Source of the DNA: Chimaeribacter californicus
Lineage (GTDB): Bacteria; Pseudomonadota; Gammaproteobacteria; Enterobacterales; Enterobacteriaceae
Assembly: GCF_002858675.1 (NCBI RefSeq)
Contig: NZ_PJZF01000004.1
Coordinates: forward strand, 1-64,000
Direction: 5' to 3'
Length of the DNA stretch: 64,000 nucleotides
The stretch's first letter is position 1, and each line of letters starts with the position of its first letter. Below the pieces are notes generated by a model. The model searched no databases, was not told the DNA's origin, and saw only the letters and a list, made by a program, of their open reading frames with translations. Made by a program: the position numbers and the translations under genes. Below are positions 1 through 8,470 of the stretch, piece by piece.

Positions 1-117
1 ATGGGTATGCATTTTTACGGCAAGGTAAATGATGTGGAAAATGCGCCCGCCAGTCTGGCCTTTTCCCTGACCGCTGACGCATGGTTTGCAGCGCTTTCAG
101 GCACAGACATACCCTGA
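1..117 (+). CDS. C-terminal end of an unknown gene (partial)
   Basis: The first 38 codons of the window are open in frame 1 and end in a double stop (TGA TAA at 115-120). Codon choice is like that of the neighbouring genes. The reading frame enters from outside the window, so the true start is not visible, and the ATG at base 1 need not be a start. The tail contains aromatic residues (HFYGK, AWFAAL) but no motif I recognise. It converges on the next gene. It may be a chance open stretch; the support is only frame openness, the tandem stop and position. Confidence 0.35.
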   Translation: MGMHFYGKVNDVENAPASLAFSLTADAWFAALSGTDIP

Positions 118-133
118 TAACCGTTTTCTGCCA

Positions 134-157
134 ATAAAAAAGCCGCGTCATGCGACT
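134..157 (-). terminator. Rho-independent terminator of the 181-885 gene
   Basis: On the minus strand AGTCGC and GCGGCT can form a six-pair stem (one G-U pair) around a short loop, followed by six T residues. It lies 24 bases after the stop codon of the minus-strand hydrolase-like gene. On the plus strand the same stem has a C-A mismatch, so it should work mainly leftward. Confidence 0.7.
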
Positions 158-180
158 TTTTTATAAGGTAAAATCGCCCG

Positions 181-885
181 CTACCACCACTCCGGCGGCG
201 TGATGCTCTCCACGTTCTCCGCATAAAACAGCGACGGCAGGAATTTCGACAGACTGGTAAATTCGCAATGGCAATGTTGCATCAGGCCAAGGCCAATGGC
301 GTCCGGGAGCGGTTGTTCGGCATCCGATGAGGATTCACCCAGGATAAAGCGGCTGCGCAGCACGCAACCCCAGGCAGTGTCACGCACTACATGGATCATC
401 CGGCCATCCAGCGGGTTGGCGTCATCATCCAGCGCGACTTCATCCCCAAAGCCGATGCAGCCGCACACCGCCGCAGAAACCCAGCCCTGTGCCTGCGCCT
501 GCTGGTATGGCTCTGCGCCGAAGAAGTCAGCGGGATGATGAAATTTAATGCGCGCCGCCGTGGCCGGGATATCGCCCAGCGCCTCCACCGCATTGATGGT
601 TGCGCCGATATAGTTTTTCCTGCGTTGCCATTGGCTGTCCCAGCCGTCATGCTTTTTATGATCGGCCGGATGCCACCACTTCAGGTGTTCGGTGGTTTCA
701 AAAAAACGGAACCACCAGTCGATCATCTCCCCTTTGCAACCCGGCAGATCGGCCCTGGCCGCCGCCACCAGCCGCCCGTCGCCGGTACGGGTGACGCCCA
801 TCTCCAGCATCAGCGGTGCCGGGTTCAGCATATCGGCCACCTGGGGCAGATCCCAGGCTGCTTGCAGATTACGGTTCATCATCAT
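181..885 (-). CDS. DAPG hydrolase (PhlG-like) family protein
   Basis: The 234-residue product resembles the PhlG family, zinc enzymes that cleave the C-C bond of 2,4-diacetylphloroglucinol to monoacetylphloroglucinol and acetate. The family-typical part is the stretch with WWFRFF, TEHLKWWHPADH and the following H and W residues near positions 55-85, plus a later HHPADFFG and a C-terminal QHCHCEF segment that supply plausible metal ligands. No signal peptide is seen, so it should be cytosolic. It is a single gene with its own promoter and an inverted repeat just before its ribosome site, and a terminator behind it. There are no phloroglucinol synthesis genes nearby, so detoxification of a phloroglucinol-type compound or another beta-diketone is an inference from family only. 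Confidence 0.7.
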   Translation of the reverse strand: MMMNRNLQAAWDLPQVADMLNPAPLMLEMGVTRTGDGRLVAAARADLPGCKGEMIDWWFRFFETTEHLKWWHPADHKKHDGWDSQWQRRKNYIGATINAVEALGDIPATAARIKFHHPADFFGAEPYQQAQAQGWVSAAVCGCIGFGDEVALDDDANPLDGRMIHVVRDTAWGCVLRSRFILGESSSDAEQPLPDAIGLGLMQHCHCEFTSLSKFLPSLFYAENVESITPPEWW

Positions 886-897
886 CCCCTCAATTAG

Positions 898-914
898 GAA
901 ACGTTTATCGTTTC
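898..914. promoter_or_regulatory. Inverted repeat (operator-like) before the DAPG hydrolase gene
   Basis: GAAACG-TTTAT-CGTTTC is a perfect six-base inverted repeat. It lies between the predicted -10 box and the start codon of the 181-885 gene, where a repressor would block transcription. The binding protein is unknown and no regulator gene is adjacent. Confidence 0.5.
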
Positions 915-921
915 TTTATTG

Positions 922-949
922 AGTGTAATAGAGCTGTGCGTAGTGTCAA
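922..949 (-). promoter_or_regulatory. Sigma-70 promoter of the DAPG hydrolase-like gene
   Basis: On the minus strand a perfect -35 box TTGACA (944-949) is followed after 16 bases by TACACT (922-927). The start codon lies 37 bases further on, and an inverted repeat sits between. Confidence 0.6.
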
Positions 950-967
950 TGCAAAAGCTTCAGGCAT

Positions 968-995
968 AAAAAAAGCCCCGCAATGCGGGGCTTTT
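968..995 (-). terminator. Terminator of gcd
   Basis: GCCCCGC-AAT-GCGGGGC stem flanked by A and T runs on both sides, so it can work in both directions. It is 20 bases after the gcd stop codon on the minus strand. Confidence 0.85.
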
Positions 996-1014
996 GGCCG
1001 ACAGAAAGCATCGG

Positions 1015-3408
1015 TTATTTGTTGTCAGGCAGCGCGTAAGCCACGACATAGTCGCCCAGCTTGGTGCCGAACGAACCATGGCCACCGGCTGCAATCACCA
1101 CGTATTGCTTGCCGTTGACTTCATACGTCATCGGCGTGGCCTGGCCACCGGCCGGCAGACGTGCCTGCCACAGTTTCTCACCGGTGCTCATGTTGAATGC
1201 ACGCAGGAAGTTATCCGCGGTGGCTGCCATGAAGAAGACGTTACCGGCAGTCGAGACCGGGCCGCCCAGCATCGGCATACCCATTTTGAACGGCAGCGGC
1301 AGCGGGGTGTTGTCATAGACGGTACCCACACGTTTCTTCCAGACGATCTGATGGGTTTTCAGATCCACGGCGGAGATGTAACCCCAGGCCGGTTGTTTGC
1401 ATGGCAGGCCAAACGGAGAAAGGAACGGGTTCAGGGTCACGCCGTACGGCACGCCGAACTGCGGCTGAACGCCAACTTCAGAACCGGTGCCGCCGGCACC
1501 TGATTCCGGCTCAGCCGGGTTGTTCGGGCCACGCGGGATCAGTTTCGAAACGAACGGCAGCGCCATCGGGTTGGCAATCGCCACCTGACGGTCAGTATCC
1601 ACGGAGATACCGCCCCACTCGAACATGCCCAGGTTGCCTGGGAATACCAGGGTGCCTTGCTCAGACGGCGGGGTGAAGATGCCTTCATAACGCATACGGT
1701 GGAAGATCACGCGGCAGACCAGCTGGTCATACATCGTGGCGCCCCACATGTCTTTACCGCTCAGGTTCTCAGACGGACGGAAGGTCAGGTCAGAGAACGG
1801 CTGGGTCGGGGAGGTGTGGTCGCCCTTCGCTGCGCCTTGCGGAACCGCTTTTTCCGGGGCCGGAACAACCGGCTTGCCGTCACGGCGGTCCAGCACAAAG
1901 ATATTACCGGTTTTGGTCGGTACGTAGATGACCGGCACGGTCTGGCCATCTTTGGTGATGTCAGCCAGGGTCGGCTGCGCCGGAACGTCCATATCCCACA
2001 GGTCATGGTGTACGGTCTGGTAGAACCAGGCCAGCTTACCGGTAGAAGCATTCAGCGCCAGCATGCCGCTTGCGAAACGCTCCATCTCCGGGGTGCGGTT
2101 GCCGCCCCAGATGTCCGGGGTTGCCACACCAATCGGCAGGTAGACCAGATCCAGTTTGTCGTCATAGGCCGCCGGTGCCCAGGAGTTCGGGGAGTTCGGC
2201 GTGTAGTGCTGCTCACCTTCCGGGATGACATTCGGATCGGCTGCGCCGGTATCGAAGGCCCACAGCAGTTTACCGCTGTTCACGTCAAAGCCACGGATAA
2301 CACCGGACGGCTCTTTGGTGGAGTAGTTATCGGTTACTGCCCCGGCAATCACGATCACATGATCGGTCACCACCGGCGGAGAAGTCGGCTCGTAAGCACC
2401 TGGGGTGGCATACGGCATGTTGGCTTGCAGGTTCAGCTCGCCATTGTTACCGAATTCCGGGCAACGTTCGCCGGTCTGCGCATCCAGTGCGAACAGGCGG
2501 CCGTCGTTCACCGGCAGCAGTACGCGGCGGGAACAGATGGCCGGTGCAGCGCCTGCGGTTGCCGTCTGGGCGGCAGCCGGGGTCTCGTGGTAAGAAACAC
2601 CACGGCAGGTCACGTGCTGGAAGGTCGGGTTGGTTTTCAGCTGCGGATCAAACTGCCATTTCAGCTTACCGGACGCGGCATCCAGGGCAATCAGCTTCTG
2701 GTGCGGCGTACACAGGTAAAGCATGTCACGGATTTTAATCGGTGTGACTTCGTCAGTGATCTCACCCGGGTCGTTGGCGTTTTTCATGTCGCCGGTACGG
2801 AACGTCCAGGCTTCTTTCAGTTCACCGACGTTTTTGTCGTTGATCTGGTTCAGCGGGGAGTAACGGGTACCGCCCTGGGTACGGCCATAGGCCGGCCAGT
2901 CACCTGCCGGGATGCCGGAGCTGTTTTGCTCAGCAGCCGGGGCCGGTTGGTTGGCGGTGTCCAGCGTACCGTTGATCTCCTGCGGGTCGTTAAACACCGA
3001 CCAGGCCAGCGCCAGCACGGTGACAACCAGCACTGCGCTCAGCGCACCGCGTGCCGTGCCGTTTTTGGCGGTCAGGTAACGGTAGATGAACGGCAGCACC
3101 AGCCACACGCCGAAGAAGAACACCACATCCAGGCGCGGGGTCAGTGCCCAGAAGTCGGTACCGACTTCCCAGATCGACCAGATGAGTGTGCCGAGCAGGA
3201 ACACGGCATAAAGCATCAGGGCCGAGGCCTTACGGCGATAGAGCAGCCAGGCCATCGCCAGCATCACGACACCGGCAACAATGTAATAAAGGGAGCCACC
3301 AATCGTGGCCAGCCATATCCCACCTATCAAGAAGTACAATCCGCTCAACGCGGCGAACAAAGCCGTAAGTATCACGAGGGTACGTGATAGCGAAGCTTTA
3401 CTTTGCAT
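1015..3408 (-). CDS. gcd: Quinoprotein glucose dehydrogenase, membrane-bound (PQQ-dependent)
   Basis: This 797-residue protein matches the length (796 in E. coli) and layout of Gcd, which oxidises D-glucose to glucono-1,5-lactone in the periplasm and passes electrons to ubiquinone. The first 140 residues hold about five membrane helices. The rest is the PQQ beta-propeller with tryptophan-docking repeats such as LDAASGKLKWQF and LNASTGKLAWFY. The catalytic region HHDLWDMDVP and the C-terminal GGHGSFGTK (His777, the counterpart of E. coli His775) are intact. The start at 3408 gives the normal hydrophobic N-terminus. It is a single gene with its own terminator. PQQ synthesis genes are not in the window. 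A second, divergent paralogue lies at 40819-43254. Confidence 0.95.
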   Translation of the reverse strand: MQSKASLSRTLVILTALFAALSGLYFLIGGIWLATIGGSLYYIVAGVVMLAMAWLLYRRKASALMLYAVFLLGTLIWSIWEVGTDFWALTPRLDVVFFFGVWLVLPFIYRYLTAKNGTARGALSAVLVVTVLALAWSVFNDPQEINGTLDTANQPAPAAEQNSSGIPAGDWPAYGRTQGGTRYSPLNQINDKNVGELKEAWTFRTGDMKNANDPGEITDEVTPIKIRDMLYLCTPHQKLIALDAASGKLKWQFDPQLKTNPTFQHVTCRGVSYHETPAAAQTATAGAAPAICSRRVLLPVNDGRLFALDAQTGERCPEFGNNGELNLQANMPYATPGAYEPTSPPVVTDHVIVIAGAVTDNYSTKEPSGVIRGFDVNSGKLLWAFDTGAADPNVIPEGEQHYTPNSPNSWAPAAYDDKLDLVYLPIGVATPDIWGGNRTPEMERFASGMLALNASTGKLAWFYQTVHHDLWDMDVPAQPTLADITKDGQTVPVIYVPTKTGNIFVLDRRDGKPVVPAPEKAVPQGAAKGDHTSPTQPFSDLTFRPSENLSGKDMWGATMYDQLVCRVIFHRMRYEGIFTPPSEQGTLVFPGNLGMFEWGGISVDTDRQVAIANPMALPFVSKLIPRGPNNPAEPESGAGGTGSEVGVQPQFGVPYGVTLNPFLSPFGLPCKQPAWGYISAVDLKTHQIVWKKRVGTVYDNTPLPLPFKMGMPMLGGPVSTAGNVFFMAATADNFLRAFNMSTGEKLWQARLPAGGQATPMTYEVNGKQYVVIAAGGHGSFGTKLGDYVVAYALPDNK

Positions 3409-4141
3409 AATATTAACCTTAAAAGTGTCTTTATATCATCGAGTTACCTGAAAGGTAACTCTTGCAAACGGCCGGAACCCTCCAGCCGTTCCTCCCCGCG
3501 CCTGTCCTTTCCGCCCCGGAGGGGTCAAGGCAGGCACCCGGTTCGTTGCCGGCGACAAGCTGCATCAGCGCAAAACCGCAACAGAAACCACTAAACCGGT
3601 TGACCTGAAATCGTCCGGCGGCGGGCGTCGATGACGGCAATCTGGGTGCCGTAATTCTGTTGCCCTGCTTAAAACATTAGCCGGTATTCAGCAAAATGGC
3701 GGCTTAAGTGGGTGTCTGTGCAGAATTTATGCTGCCAATTACGGCTGTCGCCGGGCGGCAACCAGAAAAATGTGGGGAACGTTGCGACGATATTTCGCTG
3801 TGTATCGGGGAAACGTGCCTGCATCCCAGCGACCGGCAAGCGGGTTGCTGAAGGTCTCCCGTGCGGCCTGCGGCCCGGTTAAGGGCACAACAAGGCGAGC
3901 AATAGAGGGTGCCGGTAACGTAACGCGCGCAGGCCGCACCGCCGTTTATCCGGCCTTAACGGCAGGATAACGAGAGATTATTCTGGTTGCCGGAATATAG
4001 GTGGCTATCCGGCCTGATCCACCGCCCTGTTCTGGGGAACTCCTCCGCAGAAGGAGGCGGCGCGCATATTCTCTGCTCTCTGTTTTAAGTTCTCAAGTTT
4101 TTTGTTACGAATTGGTTATGTAATAGTCAGATAGTTGAAAA
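3409..4141. other. Intergenic region, no convincing gene
   Basis: About 730 bases upstream of gcd and downstream of the convergent-side sheath-like gene. Short open frames here lack ribosome sites and family character. The part next to gcd should hold its promoter, but I cannot mark one with confidence. Confidence 0.5.
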
Positions 4142-4179
4142 TAAAAAGCCCGCCGCGGGTAAAAAGCCCGGCGGCGGGC
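4142..4179 (-). terminator. Terminator of the tail-sheath-like gene
   Basis: GCCCGCCG (4148-4155) pairs with CGGCGGGC (4172-4179). On the minus strand the stem is followed by TTTTTAT. It lies 46 bases after the stop codon of the minus-strand gene at 4226-5329. Confidence 0.8.
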
Positions 4180-4225
4180 GGATGCCAATAACAACATTAA
4201 GGCTATTGGCGGGGGGGCATCCGGC

Positions 4226-5329
4226 TCAGGCGGCGCAGTGGCTGAGTTCTGCCTGCGGCTGTACGGTGGTCATCAGGCGGGCCAGATCGTCAGCGGGGGG
4301 GGTGATGGTCAGCGGCAGGCCATGCTGGTCAAACAGCGCCCGGATGCCGGACAACGGCATCTCTTTCATCACCAGCCCGGTGCGGCTGCCCTGGGCATTG
4401 GCCAGCTGGCAGTAACTGCCCAGTTGCGCGGCGGCCAGCGGCAACAGCACCGGCAGCGACACCGCGCTGAGGCGGCCGCGTACCTGTTCGGCCAGCGCCG
4501 GCTGTTGGGTACGCAACTCTGCCAGGGTCATCGGCACCGGGTCATTTTCACCGTCGGTGAGCATAAACAGCGCCACGCTGCGTTCATCACGCGGGTCGAA
4601 CAGGCAGATCTCATCTTTGCCCTGGGCGTGGGTCGCCTGGCCGTGCTGGGTCTGGTTCACTTCAAACAGCGGTGCCTGCACCGGCAGGGCGGCCTGCAAC
4701 GCAGGGTTATAGGCCGCATCCAGCAGTGAGCAGGTCAGGTCAATTTCCGGCTGCCAGGCGATCATCTCGGCCACGGTCTGGATGTCCACCTGCTCCGGGT
4801 TGCCGACCGAGAGCAGGTAGCAGGTGGTGCCGCCATTCTCAAAGTAGTGGCGCACTGCGTAGTAGCTGGTCAGGTACTGGTTGCTCACCTGCTCCAGCAT
4901 CTCGGCCATAAAGCCTGCGTTGGCCGGCAGCGCGGCATCCGCTTCGGCTGCCATGCCCAACAGCTCATCTTCGCTGTAGTTCAGGCTCAGGGAGCTGTCC
5001 TGCCAGTTCATGATCGCCTGCTGGACAAACAGCGTGTACGGGTTCAGGACGAAGTTAATGCTCTGCTCATAGCCTTTAACAGAGACCATCACCGGCAGGT
5101 CACGGATGTCCGCCTGTAACAGGTCATTGCTGTTGCCACCCAAAAACTGGCGGGAGAAGTCCTGCAGATCGGTCACGCGGGTCAGGGTCATGCCGCTTGT
5201 CGCCTCTTTAGGGGCAAAGCAGCCGATAAACACCGGCGTAACCGCCTGTGTGGAGACCGTATACTCACCGTCTACCTGAAAAGAGTCGGAAACAGACATT
5301 CCGGCTGACGCAGCTGTGTGCAGATTCAT
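4226..5329 (-). CDS. Orphan contractile-tail-sheath-like protein
   Basis: The 367-residue product carries hallmarks of the N-terminal and middle parts of contractile tail sheath proteins (phage tails, R-type pyocins, Afp/PVC systems). These are an early beta segment with TPVFIGCFAPKEA (about residues 31-43), a LTRVTDLQDFSRQFLGG segment, then AVRHYFENGGTTCYLLSVG (about 159-177), which is very like the sheath consensus of a hydrophobic helix, NGG and a C-Y-V strand. A PLAAAQLGSYCQLA segment corresponds to the sheath PPSA..AG.YAR region. The sheath C-terminal domain that follows in the family appears absent. AGGA seven bases before the ATG supports the start. There are no tube, baseplate or ATPase genes nearby. 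The assignment is by eye; a structural search is needed to be sure. Confidence 0.55.
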   Translation of the reverse strand: MNLHTAASAGMSVSDSFQVDGEYTVSTQAVTPVFIGCFAPKEATSGMTLTRVTDLQDFSRQFLGGNSNDLLQADIRDLPVMVSVKGYEQSINFVLNPYTLFVQQAIMNWQDSSLSLNYSEDELLGMAAEADAALPANAGFMAEMLEQVSNQYLTSYYAVRHYFENGGTTCYLLSVGNPEQVDIQTVAEMIAWQPEIDLTCSLLDAAYNPALQAALPVQAPLFEVNQTQHGQATHAQGKDEICLFDPRDERSVALFMLTDGENDPVPMTLAELRTQQPALAEQVRGRLSAVSLPVLLPLAAAQLGSYCQLANAQGSRTGLVMKEMPLSGIRALFDQHGLPLTITPPADDLARLMTTVQPQAELSHCAA

Positions 5330-6261
5330 AAGAGTTCCTCGCCAAGAAATAGATGTTTAATTCACACTGTTTTAAAGGGTAATCAGTTAAAAGGGTAATC
5401 ACAGGCACCGCGCACTCCTGCCTGCGCTTCTGCCGCTTCTGAACATAAAGCCATTCCTGACATCATGCCGGTGGTTAATTGCCGGCATCGGGAGGTCTTA
5501 TATAAAAGACACTGTTCACTATTTCTTTTGGTCGGGAAAGTGCGCCGGTAAATACGCGCTTCTTTCGTCTTCCCTGGTTAAGAAATCGAGAGGAAGGCCG
5601 TTGATGACGGGGGTAAATTAACGAAATTAAACTTAACCTGGCAAGTAATTTGTCTACAAGAACACTCCTATTTTACCTTTTTATATTCTCCGGCCATGGG
5701 GATTTACTTTCACAATATTAATAAAACCGGGTCAGGGTTATACCCACACCCCGCCCCCACTCTTCAGCCGCTTTAACCGGTTATGAAGTGAAATTTCACT
5801 CATACTGCTCATTTAACAGGCAAAATAAGGCAAGGGTTAGCTCATTTCACCTCACTTGCGCAGATGCCGCGCAGAAAATCACCTTGCCAACGTTGCTATT
5901 TTCACCTGTAACAGACAGGCAGCATGCGTCTAAACGCATAATTTCCCACCCGGCAAATGAAATAGCAGGACTGTTGAGGCTGGGTTCAGTGAAATAAAAC
6001 TTTCCCGGCTAATTTATTACCTGATGTATAAGCCCATGCAGCCAGGCACGCATCAATACTGTGATACCAATAATCAATGGTGCTGAAAGATTGCTGAATT
6101 TTTAACAGGGGAAAACCGGGATGCCGGCTATTTTTTCGGATAAAAGCCAGAAGCCATTTGCCTGGGTTGAGGGTAAATGGCGGCTTATTTCCAAGCATTA
6201 CCGCTAATGGTTGCGGCAAAAGCCTCTGCCACCATCAGGCACGGATAATCAGGCAGGCATA
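5330..6261. other. Long intergenic region, AT-richer, no convincing gene
   Basis: About 930 bases. It contains a near-perfect direct repeat, TTAAAGGGTAATCA at 5372-5385 and TTAAAAGGGTAATCA at 5387-5401, which lies 43-72 bases before the start of the sheath-like gene and may be part of its control region. The open frames around 5788-5997 and 5986-6219 have no ribosome site or recognisable character. I see nothing else. Confidence 0.4.
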
Positions 6262-6288
6262 GAAAAAGCCACCCTTACGGGTGGCTTT
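6262..6288 (-). terminator. Terminator of the YsnF/AvaK operon
   Basis: Stem GCCACCC-TTAC-GGGTGGC with a run of five T on the minus-strand side. It lies 55 bases after the stop codon of the 6343-7395 gene. Confidence 0.85.
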
Positions 6289-6342
6289 CTGATAAAGCGC
6301 GTTCTTAGACACAGAAAGGCTTATCGTGGGTCATCAATACCC

Positions 6343-7395
6343 TTATTTTTTCGGGTTATTGGTGACGCTGTTTGGCGTTGTAGTACTTGAGGTCGCATTT
6401 TTCGTGATGTCACTGACCGGGTCACGACTGGCCAGCGGATCATTATTTTCCAGTGGCTTTTTATTACCCAGCGGGTCTTTATTCAGCAGCGGATCGGTAC
6501 TGCCCAGCGGGCTGGTGGTGCCGGTCGGTTTGGCGGCACCGGTGGTGCCGGTGACACCAGCCGCCCCGGTGACACCGGTGGTGCCGGTCACGCCAGTGGT
6601 ACCGGTCACGCCGCCTGCGGCCAGGTCGCGGTCAGCATCGACATGCTCAACCTCTACGTTCTGGCGTCGTACGGTGTCGTTGATGGTTTCGACACGGCTG
6701 CTTTCGTCTTTACGAACCACCACTTCCTCAACGATTTTGGCCGTTTTATTGACAACCGGTTGCTCATGGGTTTCGGTGACCTCTACGACTTTTTCAGACC
6801 AGTCGATGTCATTCAGGTAGGCCGGCTCATCAACGGCACGGCGGAAGATGTCAGCATGTTGTTCATGAAGTGCGACTTCGGCTTTCACGTCTTCGGTGGT
6901 GACATAACGGCGGACACGGGTAGACCCCTCTTTCACCAGACGCTTACCGACTTCCAGGTTCTCTTCGGCCAGGCGCAGGATCTCTTCTTCAGACTCATCA
7001 CCGGTCAGCGAGGTATGGATAGCGTCACGGTTTTCTGTGGCACCCAGCGCCGGGGTTTCAACCCCATTGCGGCGGGACGGCACATCAACGGCCTGGTGGC
7101 GGTCAAGGATAGCCATGGCACGGGCAGTGTCATCTTCATCTGCGCGCAGGGTCAGGATGACGCCGCCGGTATCCATCGCACGGGTATACACTTCTGCGTA
7201 ATCATCCTCAACGGTATCACCGAACAGGCGCTGCCAGATGCTCGGGTGACGGATCGCTTTCCCTTCATGTTTCAGGTTCTCACCGGTGATCAGGCTGATT
7301 TCATGCTCAGCAAACCCGGCTTTAATAAGATTTTTACGCGCTGCCTCGGCTTGTTGAGTCGTATCAAATAAGGTAACGATTTTTTCGTGTGCCAT
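6343..7395 (-). CDS. YsnF/AvaK-domain stress protein with repetitive tail
   Basis: The 350-residue protein has an N-terminal general-stress-protein-17M-like domain (residues 1-105, opening with IVTLFDTTQQAEAARKNLI). A DUF2382 (YsnF/AvaK) domain follows at about 130-250, with the family's repeated patterns LAEENLEVGKRLVKEG and VEEVVVRKD. From residue 263 the tail is low complexity: four VTGTTG-type hexads, then six hexads of the type DPLxNK. The biochemical role of YsnF/AvaK is unknown; the family is linked to general stress. It is the second gene of a minus-strand pair with 7470-7901, which carries the same domain. The tail is probably unstructured and could vary in copy number. Confidence 0.8.
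   Translation of the reverse strand: MAHEKIVTLFDTTQQAEAARKNLIKAGFAEHEISLITGENLKHEGKAIRHPSIWQRLFGDTVEDDYAEVYTRAMDTGGVILTLRADEDDTARAMAILDRHQAVDVPSRRNGVETPALGATENRDAIHTSLTGDESEEEILRLAEENLEVGKRLVKEGSTRVRRYVTTEDVKAEVALHEQHADIFRRAVDEPAYLNDIDWSEKVVEVTETHEQPVVNKTAKIVEEVVVRKDESSRVETINDTVRRQNVEVEHVDADRDLAAGGVTGTTGVTGTTGVTGAAGVTGTTGAAKPTGTTSPLGSTDPLLNKDPLGNKKPLENNDPLASRDPVSDITKNATSSTTTPNSVTNNPKK
6406..6513 (-). repeat. Coding hexapeptide repeat, DPLxNK type
   Basis: Six degenerate 18-base units encode SPLGST, DPLLNK, DPLGNK, KPLENN, DPLASR and DPVSDI (residues 295-330 of the YsnF/AvaK protein). The units diverge at DNA level, so it is an old repeat. Confidence 0.75.
6538..6609 (-). repeat. Coding hexapeptide repeat, VTGTTG type
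   Basis: Four near-identical 18-base units encode VTGTTG, VTGTTG, VTGAAG and VTGTTG (residues 263-286 of the YsnF/AvaK protein). The high identity between units favours copy-number change by slippage. Confidence 0.8.
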
Positions 7396-7469
7396 GATAT
7401 TTTCCTCTCTTGCGTTAGCGATTATTGGTCTTGTGCGTTAGCGATAAAATAAATAATGGGAAGACGGTA

Positions 7470-7901
7470 TTACTTCTCATCATCTTCCTGCCGATCAATA
7501 GAGACTTCCTGACGGCGAAGCGTCACGCTATCCTGAAACGGCTGTTGTGTAGTGACCTTTTTAATATGAAGCTCCTCCCTGAGCACCAGGCGACGTATGA
7601 CCTCAATCTCCTCTTCGACCACCGGAATAATCGTGACGCCGTTCTCCTCACGGATGGCGGGAATAACGTCTACCCTTTCTCCTTTGGGAATACGCTTCAC
7701 CTCAACCTGTTCTTTATTAAGCAGCTCCTCAATCGGCTGCTCATGAAGCACAGTTTTCCGGGTCACGGTTACTCGGCCTTTGACAACCTTTTCCTTGGAG
7801 ACATCAAGCTGCTCTTGCGCGAGGGGAATTAACGCTTCCTGAACCTCGTGGTCCTTACGTGAAGCACCCTCTTTTGCATGCGTTGGTTTCCTGGTCATCA
7901 T
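7470..7901 (-). CDS. YsnF/AvaK (DUF2382) domain protein
   Basis: A 143-residue protein consisting almost wholly of one DUF2382 domain: IPLAQEQLDVSKEKVVKGRV near residues 26-45, then EQVEVKRIPKG, IPVVEEEIEVIRRLVLREEL and a charged tail. The repeated pattern of a short E-rich strand followed by R/K-V is typical. GGGAG precedes the tandem ATG ATG start. It lies 74 bases upstream of the second YsnF/AvaK gene on the same strand, and no terminator separates them, so they are probably one operon. Cytosolic; function unknown. Confidence 0.75.
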   Translation of the reverse strand: MMTRKPTHAKEGASRKDHEVQEALIPLAQEQLDVSKEKVVKGRVTVTRKTVLHEQPIEELLNKEQVEVKRIPKGERVDVIPAIREENGVTIIPVVEEEIEVIRRLVLREELHIKKVTTQQPFQDSVTLRRQEVSIDRQEDDEK

Positions 7902-8470
7902 TAACTCCCTTTCTTTTACTACCGGCCATATTGCCTGGTTTTATTTCCCGGCGGTGGCCGGGGATATATAATCAATTTAGCTTTACATATCTCTTAAATA
8001 AGCATTTAACGTTTGCCTATCCGATAAAACCAGATAAATATCTTGCCTACACAGGAATTAACTGTAGTACAGGATGCTGCGGACGACAGGCGGAAAGGCT
8101 ATTTTTCTGGGGTTTTAAGGTTATTCCTAGTGATGAATTTGTCGGCTATTCGCGTCCTGTTTTTAGAAAAATGCTTTCAAATAAATACGTTGCAGAAATA
8201 GCGCCAGGATTTTCTCAGAATAGAGCGCTGCATCACTGAAAAATTTATTTACATTCATAGTAGGCTTCCCGGCGATACACTTCCGGGTTACGCAACGCAA
8301 TTGCTGTAAATGTGCACAAGCTGAAGCGGGCGGGCCGGAAGAAAAGTGCGTAAGTGAACAAAAACGCACCAAAACAAGGCGATTTTTTAACCGGCTTCAC
8401 GCTTTTGTTTTCTCGCAGTGCAAAATTCCCATCGGCTCGGCTAGGTTTGGAGAGCTTTATGCCCAGGCAG
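7902..8470. other. Intergenic region between divergent units
   Basis: About 570 bases, AT-rich at 7960-8240. It must hold the promoter of the YsnF/AvaK pair on the minus strand. An open frame on the plus strand (7859-8239) overlaps the YsnF start and has no ribosome site, so I do not call it. Confidence 0.4.

Noticed and set aside
1657-3387. A 576-codon open frame on the plus strand
   Set aside because: It is antisense to gcd, rich in H, R, V and G, with no family character. Long antisense frames are usual in GC-rich genes.
6535-6615. Short tandem repeats that could be mistaken for a CRISPR array
   Set aside because: Units are 18 bases with no spacers and lie in frame within a coding region, so they are a coding repeat.
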